A DNA stretch of 64,000 bases from Alviniconcha marisindica (lineage: Eukaryota > Mollusca > Gastropoda > Provannidae). Location: positions 128,501 through 192,500 of the forward strand of contig JABMCL010000732.1 in the NCBI GenBank assembly GCA_018857735.1, written 5' to 3'. Both the position numbers and the translations under genes were made by a program. The notes below the pieces were generated by a model, which searched no databases, had not been told where the DNA came from, and worked only from the letters and a program-made list of their open reading frames with translations. Below, piece by piece: positions 41,705-64,000 of this stretch. Each line of letters starts with the position of its first letter. Positions within the stretch are counted from its first letter, which is position 1.

Positions 41705-43456
41705 TGTACCAGTGCTCCATTCACAATACCTCCCATCGCAAGAGAGAGTGCTTGTGTCAGAACAACCAGCTAACTATTCACTATATACACCTCCCGTCAC
41801 AAGAGAGAGTGCTTGCGTCAGAATGACCAGGCGACTACAGCACTCTTCACTACACCTCCCATCACAAGAGAGAGAGCTTGCGTCAGAACAAACAGCCTGA
41901 CAACAGCACTATTCACTACACCTCCCAAGAGAGTGCTTGCGTCAGAACGAACAGCCTGACAACAGCACTGTTCACTACACCTCCCATCACAAGAGAGAGT
42001 GCTTGCGTCAGAATGAACAGCCTGATAACAACACTATTAACTACACCTCCCAAGAGAGTGCTTGTGTCAGAACGAACAGCCTGACAACAGCACTATTCAC
42101 TACACCTCCCATCACAAGAGAGAGTGCTTGCGTCACAACGACCAGGTGACTTCAGCACTGTTCACTACACTTCCAATCACAAGAGAGAGTGCTTGTGTCA
42201 GAACGAACAGCCTGATAACAGCACTATTAACTACACCTCCCAAGAGAGTGCTTGCGTCAGAACGAACAGCCTGACAACAGCACTATTCACTACACCTCCC
42301 ATCACAAGAGAGAGTGCTTGCATCACAACGACCAGGTGACTTCAGCACTGTTCACTACACTTCCAATCACAAGAGAGAGTGCTTGTGTCAGAACGAACAG
42401 CCTGACAACAGCACTATTAACTACACCTCCCATCACAAGAGAGAGTGCTTGCGTCAGAATGAACAGCCTGATAACAGCACTATTCACTACACCTCAAATC
42501 ACAAGAGAGAGTGCTTGCATCACAACGACCAGGTGACTTCAGCACTGTTCACTACACTTCCAATCACAAGAGAGAGTGCTTGTGTCAGAACGAACAGCCT
42601 GACAACAGCACTATTAACTACACCTCCATCACAAGAGAGAGTGCTTGCGTCAGAACGAACAGCCTGACAACAGCACTATTCACTACACCTCATCACAAGA
42701 GAGAGTGCTTGCGTCAGAACGAACCCGGTGACTTCAGCACTGTTCACTACACTTCCAATCACAAGAGAGGTGCTTGCGTCAGAACGAACAGCCTGACAAC
42801 AGCATTATTCACTACACCTCAAACACAAGAGAGAGTGCTTGCGTCAGAACGAACAGCCTGACAACAGCACTATTCACTACACCTCAAATCACAAGAGAGA
42901 GTGCTTGCATCAGAACGAACCAGCCTGACTTCAGCACTGTTCACTACACTTCCAATCACAAGAGAGTGCTTGCGTCAGAACGAACAGCCTGACAACAGCA
43001 TTATTCACTACACCTCCCATCACAAGAGAGGGTGCTTGCGTCAGAACGAACAGCCTGACAACAGCATTATTCACTACACCTCAAATCACAAGAGAGAGTG
43101 CTTGCATCAGAACGAACAGCCTGACAACAGCACTATTCACTACACCTCCCAAGAGAGTGCTTGCGTCAGAACGAACAGCCTGACAACAGCATTATTCACT
43201 ACACCTCCCATCACAAGAGAGGGTGCTTGCGTCAGAACGAACAGCCTGACAACAGCATTATTCACTACACCTCAAATCACAAGAGACAGTGCTTGCGTCA
43301 GAACGACCAGGTGACTTCAGCACTGTTCACTACACTTCCAATCACAAGAGAGAGTGCTTGCGTCAGAACGAACAGCCTGACAACAGCATTATTCACTACA
43401 CCTCAAATCACAAGAGACAGTGCTTGCATCAGAACGACCAGGTGACTACAGCACAC
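41705..43456. repeat. About 63-66 bp minisatellite, about 26 copies
   Basis: Units with CACAAGAGAGAGTGCTTGCG, TCAGAACGAACAGCCTGACA and ACAGCACTATTCACTACACC. Length variants and two alternating subtypes (AACGACCAGGTGACTTCAGC) are visible. Open frames are artefacts. Confidence 0.97.
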
Positions 43457-44190
43457 TAAATGCAAGCAGGAGGACACCTTTTTGTGTTGGCACAATACTG
43501 CAAGTATTTCCTGAGAGAAGAGTTACACTGAGAAGGAATAACATGCCATTTGTTGCGATCACCCTTCGGTTGACTTGACCAAAACAATGACATGCTCAGA
43601 AGTAACGCTGTCAAAATGCTGACGTCCCCAAAAGAAAATGCAGACATGGAGTTTTGTCAAAATCTGCCAAAATAAACTCATCTTGTTACAAAACAAGACC
43701 TCTGATTTGTAAAAAATTAAGTGACAGCGTAAAAATTACAGCGTAAGTAAAAACCAGAATAACACAAAACGTGCTGAAAGAGGTAACAAGACAGCGCAGT
43801 TCATTTCTGCCATTACCAGAAGCATGGCCAGCGAATCAAAAGAGCAGCATCAAAACTAGAACGCTGGTTAGCTGTTCACAGCCGGCAAAAGACACGTTAA
43901 AACAATGGGGAGGGGATGAGCCTTACAGCAGCAACTATTAGTATGTGGAACAGCTGCCACTAAATACATCCACAGAGAGTACGAGACTGAGTTTCATTTA
44001 CTGGAGAGAATGAAAACCCTGTCGCTAACAAGCAAGCACATGTCAGCAGCCAGCATGGACCAGACAGGTGGAGGTCAAGAGGCACCGTGCTTCCGTTGAC
44101 CGAAAGAATAACAGTGAGGGCAGCATCCCTTGATCGGCAACTTGGCGGCAAGCTGTGCTTTAATTAATGCCAGCATCTCGCACCAAGGTA
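43457..44190. other. Unassigned
   Basis: Unique sequence; no gene recognised. Confidence 0.4.
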
Positions 44191-44194
44191 CAAG

Positions 44195-44665
44195 AAAGAC
44201 TCCAAGCGAGTGAGAAGCTACCTTCACTGAAGGACCGTCCAAGACTACAAACAAGTGAAAAGCTACACCTTCACTGAAGGACTGTCCAAAACTACAAACA
44301 AGTGAGAAGCTACCTTCACTGAAGGACAGTACAAGACTACAAACAAGTGAGAAGCTACCTTCACTGAAGGACCGTCCAAGACTACAAGCAAATGAAAAAC
44401 TACACCTTCACTGAAGCAAGACTACAAAGAAGTGAGAAGCTAGACCTTCACTGAAAGACCATCCAAGACTACAAACAAGTGAGAAGCTACCTTCACTGAA
44501 GGACTGTCCAAGATGACAAGCAAGAGAGCAGCTACCTTCACTGAAGGACTGTCCAAAACTACAACACAGTTCAAGCAAGTGAGAAACTAAGCCAGCTGTC
44601 ACTGATGGACAGACTACAAGCGAGAAGCTAGCCTTGGGGCCAGCTGTCACTAAAGGACAGCTAAA
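44195..44665. repeat. About 45-bp minisatellite, 10 diverged copies
   Basis: Units with GTGAGAAGCTACCTTCACTG and AAGGACCGTCCAAGACTACA. Confidence 0.93.
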
Positions 44666-45144
44666 TCCACCAAATGTCATGGCAGACCCTTGTAAACTCT
44701 GTAACAACCAACAAGTTACGCAACTAGATCTCAATCAAGAAAAACGAAAAACAAAATCACTAGCCTTCAAACAACATATATATATATAAACAAAACAACA
44801 AACACTTGCCATGCATGTGCATACCTCCTCCCACCCACCCCCCCCCCCCCCCCCCCGAAAGAAGTAAATAAAGACTAAAGCAAAAGGAACAGATCCTGGT
44901 CATGTACAGGCAATAGTATAGTCAAATGGACAGAAAAAGATACGGTACAACAAGACATAAATAGTTACACCAACAGCTAGAAATACAGCAACAACAACAA
45001 GACAGCATGCTTTGGAGTCAAAAGACAGCAGTAAAGAGGTGGGAGATTCAGTTTTGATCACGAATTTCATAAAAACAACGTTGCCTTGCAACGCAAAATG
45101 CTTCATTACAGGGAAAGGGGTTATAAAATGGTAAAAGGTAAGAG
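44666..45144. other. Unassigned with homopolymer C
   Basis: Contains (TA)n near 44778 and a C run at about 44839-44856. No gene recognised. Confidence 0.4.
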
Positions 45145-45480
45145 GACCGGCCGGCGTAGCGTAGTGGTTTGTGCGTTGGACTGTGGATCGGAAGGTCTTG
45201 GGTTCAAATCCCATCAGAGTCATGTGGGATTTTTCAGCCCTGGCTGGTTCCTATCCAGAGCTGGGAGTGCTATGGGCCCAGCGGGTAGGCTGGAACTGCA
45301 CAGCCGAGCTTCCTCCACTTCACGGATGCTTCTTTGAGAGAGTGTTGCTCTAATTACTTGACCAACGCTGATGGTGCTGCAGTTCCTGGGCCTGGTTAAC
45401 ACCGGGATAGCTATGATGGTAAGCGTGGTCTGCGGCCCTGTCAAGTAGTCTCAAACCAAAATGGACCTGCACATCATCAT
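45145..45480 (+). mobile_element. Second tRNA-derived SINE family
   Basis: The head is strongly tRNA-like: box A TAGCGTAGTGGTTTGTGCG and box B GGTTCAAATCCC, then an unrelated body ending near CACATCATCATCA. It differs from the SINE at 12988. Confidence 0.7.
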
Positions 45481-46078
45481 CAGTTATCTTCCTCATTCTC
45501 ATCAATCACTGCACAAAAAAGGGTCTCAGCTTCTGTAGCCCTTCATGCCATGCCCCCGTGGTGACCTCAGTCTCGGTGTTCCGGCCTCCTTCCTTGCCTG
45601 AAGCAGTTCTGATCAAAGTCCTTGACGTCAGAGAGAGTCTGCATTGGTGGAGGAACATAGCGGTGGTCTGCTCTCGGGGGTCAGGGGGTGGGGGGTGGGG
45701 GGGGGGTCTCACTCAGTCCGACTCTGCGACCGAGCGAACACTGTCATCCATAGGAGGCATAGTAGGTGGTGTTGTGCGTATGTTGAATCGGAACAGGCAC
45801 CGCTGAACACCACCGAAGTGACTCGGCAGCAGTGCAGCGTCTCCTTCAGATGGCAGCCCACCAACGATCTGACGTCTCCTCCTGTGGACCTCTGGGGGCA
45901 GGGCCGTGATGCGGAATTGGTCTTGGGTGTGGCCAGAGGTAGGGATGCTGGGACGAGCGGCATGAGAGCGGAGCCTCTCAGGTTGGCACAGATGATTGGA
46001 CAGCAAAAAAAGCCCCACAAAAAAAAAACAACAAAAAAAGGTAAGAGGGAAGGGAGAGGGGGCGGTTTTTCTTTAGCC
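45481..46078. other. Unassigned GC-rich block next to the ANO10 stop
   Basis: GC-richer than its neighbours with open frames on both strands and a G run at about 45686-45706. It may be ANO10 3' UTR, a repeat body or a coding relic. No family recognised. Confidence 0.35.
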
Positions 46079-59658
<13,580 letters not shown>

Positions 59659-60395
59659 CTGGACACACACAACGTCACCAGGCACTGCCGCTTCACAATC
59701 CACAAGGCAACAAAGCAACAACAAAAAAACAGTGGCAAGGAAAGAACAAAAGAAAGAAACAATGTGATTAACAAATATCTAGCAATTTGCATGCATGCAT
59801 GCGTGGGTGCATGTGTGGGTGCACATGTGCATGCATACGTGTGTGTGTATGTGTGTGTGTGTGTGCATATATGTTTGACCTTGCTGGATGCGGAAGTAAG
59901 AGAAAATACTTGTACACATCTGCACAAATTTATTCAAAACAATCTGAAGGCCATGTAAGCTGAGGAACAGCATTAAAAAAAAAAAGCAAGCACAGTACTC
60001 TTTGTATACACCAAAATGTGGAATAACGGAGTAAACTATGTGACTACGTTACAGATACACCGTATAGCTACGAAGGAATAGATGTGACTAAGCATCTCCA
60101 CATCATCATTCTCCAGCACTACCAAGTACCAGTCGCCATTGAACACCAACCAGCAAAGTGTTGACAGTACACACTCTGTGGCACGGTCTGGTTCAGTGCT
60201 TGTAATCCTTTGGGACCAGTAATACAGCACAGATAAATCAATATACATATATATATATATATTCCATCATCATTCAATTGTATTGTTAGGAATTTGCTAA
60301 ATATTCATTCACATATATATCTCTCTAACTTACTTCGATATATCAACATTTTTGCTCGTAATAATCACAAAGAGACAGACAGGCAGACAGAGACA
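59659..60395. other. ANO10 upstream intron, unassigned
   Basis: Contains a GT/ATGC microsatellite (about 59790-59872) and an (AT)n run (about 60244-60262). No exon found on either strand. Confidence 0.5.
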
Positions 60396-60397
60396 GC

Positions 60398-60481
<84 letters not shown>

Positions 60482-60527
60482 CGGCATGTGTGTGTGTGTG
60501 TTGTGTGTGTGTGTGTGTGTGAGAGAG

Positions 60528-60574
<47 letters not shown>

Positions 60575-60575
60575 C

Positions 60576-60609
<34 letters not shown>

Positions 60610-60645
60610 TGAGAGAATCAGACAGAGACACAGAGAGAGAGAGTC
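60396..60645. repeat. GT, GA and GACA microsatellites
   Basis: (GT)n 60401-60478 and 60487-60520, (GA)n 60532-60572, (GACA)n 60580-60608. Confidence 0.95.
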
Positions 60646-61151
<506 letters not shown>

Positions 61152-61564
61152 ACAGGTGCGTGGATGTGGGAGTGTGTGTTGTTTTGGTGGTGCGGATTGG
61201 TGTATACCTCTAACTATGCTCAACGGTGTCTGTCAGTGTTGCAGTCTGCTTATGTTTGTATGTTTACCACTTTCGAGACACTTTCCTTGTTGTAAAACTT
61301 GGTGAATAAAGAATCTCAATCTGAATCTGAATATTATTTACAGGAATTAGTTCTTGGATTTTAACATCCCATAATCTGCACACGGTTACCTCAGGATGAT
61401 CATGCACAAGAATACTGCCAGTATTCACATCCTATAAAGGGATCAACTAAAAATCGTCTTTAAAAAAACAAAACACAGTTCAACCAAAACAGATAAGCAT
61501 CTTAGTTAGACTACATCTTATTTTTCATAATTTTTTCCACCATTTAACTGTTGTTTATGCGTTG

Positions 61565-61665
61565 TTTCGTAGCTTGATAAAGGGGATTACCCCGAAAATT
61601 GGTGCACTGTGTTTTGTCCTGATAAACGGTGTTCTTTTGAACCTTTTTAATGTGTTTGGATCTTC
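61565..61665 (+). repeat. Interspersed repeat with GGGGATTACCCC hairpin, second copy
   Basis: CTTGATAAAGGGGATTACCC plus CGAAAATT, then GGTGTTCTTTTGAACC and TGTGTTTGGATCT; matches 12790-12905. Confidence 0.65.
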
Positions 61666-62079
61666 AAATACAAAAGACTGAGAAGAAAAAACAGGCGTAA
61701 TGTTATGGGGCAGAAGCCATGCAGCTAATTAGATGTAAATAAATAATGCGCTGTATCAAAACTGCAGAGCAAGCAATCATTATGCACAACTGCAAAAACC
61801 AGTGTCACGGATCATTACTGGTATAACATAAATGCTGCTGGCCAAATGTAGCGGTTTCAGCAAATGGTCTGCACCTTTATTCTCAGTGAATGAATGAATG
61901 AATGAAAATTTATATATAGCACGTGAAAAACTTTCACACAAAACCTTGCATGTTCACAGGTGAATTACTAAAGAAAGATAAAAAGAAACACAACCGATTT
62001 TCACAAAGGCTCTAGCATGAAAACAAGGATCACTTAATTAGTATGTCCTTTTAAAGTAATGCATACATGGAGAGAAGAA
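61666..62079. other. Unassigned; left flank of the terminal array
   Basis: (GAAT)n near 61887-61904 followed by AAATTTATATATAGCACGTG. A garbled copy of this flank appears at about 63530-63680. Confidence 0.5.
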
Positions 62080-63345
62080 GAGCCTAGGGAGAGGGACTAA
62101 GAAGGAGACAGATGCTAAGTGAGGAAAGAACCAGAGAGAGATGCTAAGTGAGGAAAGAACCAGAGACAGATGCTAAGTGAGGAAAGAACCAGAGAGAGAG
62201 ATGCTAAGTGAGGAAAGAAGCACACAGAGAGATGCTAAGTGAGGAAAGAACCACACAGAGATGCTAAGTGAGGAAAGAACCAGAGAGAGATGCTAAGTGT
62301 GGAGAGAACCAGACAGATGCTAAGTGAGGAAAGAAGCACACAGAGAGATGCTAAGTGAGAAAAGAAGCACAGAGAGAGATGTTAAGTGAGGAAAGAACCA
62401 CACAGAGAGATGTTAAGTGAGGAAAGAACCAGAGAGAGATGCTAAGTGTGGAGAGAACCAGAGAGAGATGCTAAGAGAGGAAAGAACCACACAGAGAGAT
62501 GCTAAGTGGGGAAAGAACCACACAGAGAGATGCTAAGTGAGGAAAGAACCAGAGAGAGATGCTAAGTGAGGAAAGAACCAGAGACAGATGCTAAGTGAGG
62601 AAAGAACCAGAGAGAGAGATGCTAAGTGAGGAAAGAAGCACACAGAGAGATGCTAAGTGAGGAAAGAACCACACAGAGATGCTAAGTGAGGAAAGAACCA
62701 GAGAGAGATGCTAAGTGTGGAGAGAACCAGACAGATGCTAAGTGAGGAAAGAAGCACACAGAGAGATGCTAAGTGAGAAAAGAAGCACAGAGAGAGATGT
62801 TAAGTGAGGAAAGAACCACACAGAGAGATGTTAAGTGAGGAAAGAACCAGAGAGAGATGCTAAGTGTGGAGAGAACCAGAGAGAGATGCTAAGAGAGGAA
62901 AGAACCACACAGAGAGATGCTAAGTGGGGAAAGAACCACACAGAGAGATGCTAAGTGAGGAAAGAACCACAGAGAGATGCTAAGTGTGGAGAGAACCAGA
63001 GAGAGATGCTAAGAGAGGAAAGAACCACACAGAGAGATGCTAAGTGAGGAAAGAACCACACTGAGATGCTAAGTGAGGAAAGAACCAGAGAGAGTTGCTA
63101 AGTGTGGAGAGAGCCAGAGAGAGATGCTAAGTGAGGAAAGAACCACACAGGGAGATGCTAAGTGAGGAAAGAACCACACACAGAGATGCTAAGTGAGGAA
63201 AGAACCACAGAGAGATGCTAAGTGTGGAGAGAACCAGAGAGAGATGCTAAGAGAGGAAAGAACCACACAGAGAGATGCTAAGTGAGGAAAGAACCACACT
63301 GAGATGCTAAGTGAGGAAAGAACCAGAGAGAGTTGCCTAAAAGGT
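62080..63345. repeat. 31-bp minisatellite with higher-order structure
   Basis: About 40 units of GATGCTAAGTGAGGAAAGAA plus CCACACAGAGA. The same series of variants recurs at a spacing of 418 bp (for example 62161 and 62579), so multi-unit blocks were duplicated. Confidence 0.95.
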
Positions 63346-63690
63346 GTTCTTTGAACCAAGTGTTGGATCTCAAAAAAAGTGGGGAAAAAAAAAACCCACA
63401 ATTTAGGGGAAAAATCCCTAATTGATGTAGAAAAAACCAAAAAAACCAGAGAATGCTAAATGACAGAAAAACCACACATATTAGGGCAAAAAGTGTGGAA
63501 GAGTAGCCAGAAGAGGTTTGTTTAAGGGTGGAAGAAAATTATATATAGCACGGTGAGAGAATTTAGAAAAAGAGACAGGTAAAACAAAGAAAGATGCACA
63601 AGTTTAAAGGAGAAAAGAACAAGGATACTAATAGATGTCCTTTAAAGAGAAGGGAGAAAAGAAGAGCGGGAGAGATGCTAAGTGGGGAAA
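63346..63690. other. Garbled partial copy of 61627-62100, probable assembly artefact
   Basis: AAAGGTGTTCTTTGAACC, TGTTGGATCTCAAA, ATTATATATAGCACGGTG and GTCCTTTAAAGAG follow the order of 61627-62060 but with many scattered indels, mostly extra A and G, unlike evolutionary divergence. Confidence 0.6.
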
Positions 63691-64000
63691 AGAACCAGAG
63701 ATTGCTAAGTGTGGAAAAGAGCCAAAGAGAGATGCTAAGTGAGGAAAGAACCACACAGGGAGATGCTAAGTGAGGAAAGAACCACACACAGAGATGCTAA
63801 GTGAGGAAAGAACCACAGAGAGATGCTAAGTGTGGAGAGAACCAGAGAGAGATGCTAAGAGAGGAAAGAACCACACAGAGAGATGCTAAGTGAGGAAAGA
63901 ACCACACTGAGATGCTAAGTGAGGAAAGAACCAGAGAGAGTTGCTAAGTGTGGAGAGAGCCAGAGAGAGATGCTAAGTGAGGAAAGAACCACACAGGGAG
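63691..64000. repeat. Continuation of the 31-bp minisatellite
   Basis: The unit series at 63740-64000 repeats that of about 63120-63330 and 62990-63160 almost exactly and runs off the window. Confidence 0.92.

Noticed and set aside
41691..43445. Repeated 60-140 residue + strand frames
   Set aside because: Overlapping frames of a 63-66 bp minisatellite, with no single continuous frame.
60036..60248. Minus-strand frame as a missing ANO10 N-terminal exon
   Set aside because: No resemblance to the ANO10 N-terminus and no fitting donor; the first exon is more likely beyond 64000.

Overview
This is 64 kb of animal nuclear DNA. Genes are split into short exons with GT-AG introns, and the sequence is crowded with CA/GT microsatellites, minisatellites, tRNA-headed SINEs and worn LINE fragments. 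The style and the protein similarity suggest a lophotrochozoan, most likely a gastropod mollusc; that is inference from recalled families, not a database result.

Two protein-coding genes can be read exon by exon, and they converge. (1) NEK11, a NIMA-related serine/threonine kinase, lies on the + strand from 8926 to 26821. Fourteen coding exons join in phase to a 2007-bp reading frame of 668 residues. (2) ANO10 (TMEM16K), an anoctamin membrane protein, lies on the - strand from 59658 down to 46079. Eleven exons join in phase to 610 C-terminal residues; the N-terminal exon(s) lie beyond 64000. Between the stop codons (26821 and 46079) are about 19 kb of 3' flank and minisatellites, with opposed polyadenylation signals near 32844 and 33286.

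Layout: 1-8500 holds two LINE 3'-end relics, a 36-bp and a 23-bp minisatellite and microsatellites, plus a weak candidate first exon on the - strand near 4611-5000. 8500-26821 is NEK11 with a candidate RFX X-box 353 bp before the ATG. 27000-46000 is repeat-rich flank. 46079-59658 is ANO10, with a LINE RNase H relic in an intron. 59659-64000 is repeat-rich intron of ANO10, ending in a garbled duplicate that looks like an assembly artefact.

The main discovery is a recurring architecture. At about eleven exon edges of the two genes, the adjacent intronic minisatellite is built from the exon edge itself: each repeat unit carries a copy of the splice site plus a piece of the exon. These arrays flank NEK11 exons 3, 5, 7 (acceptors), 10 and 11 (donors), and ANO10 exons 3 and 8 (both sides), 9 (donor) and 11 (acceptor). 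They create ladders of duplicate splice sites. At NEK11 exon 10, nine donors are spaced exactly 33 bp apart with no stop codon, so every choice keeps the frame and would vary the protein by 11-residue steps. Summing the intervals listed here, minisatellites fill about a third of the window.
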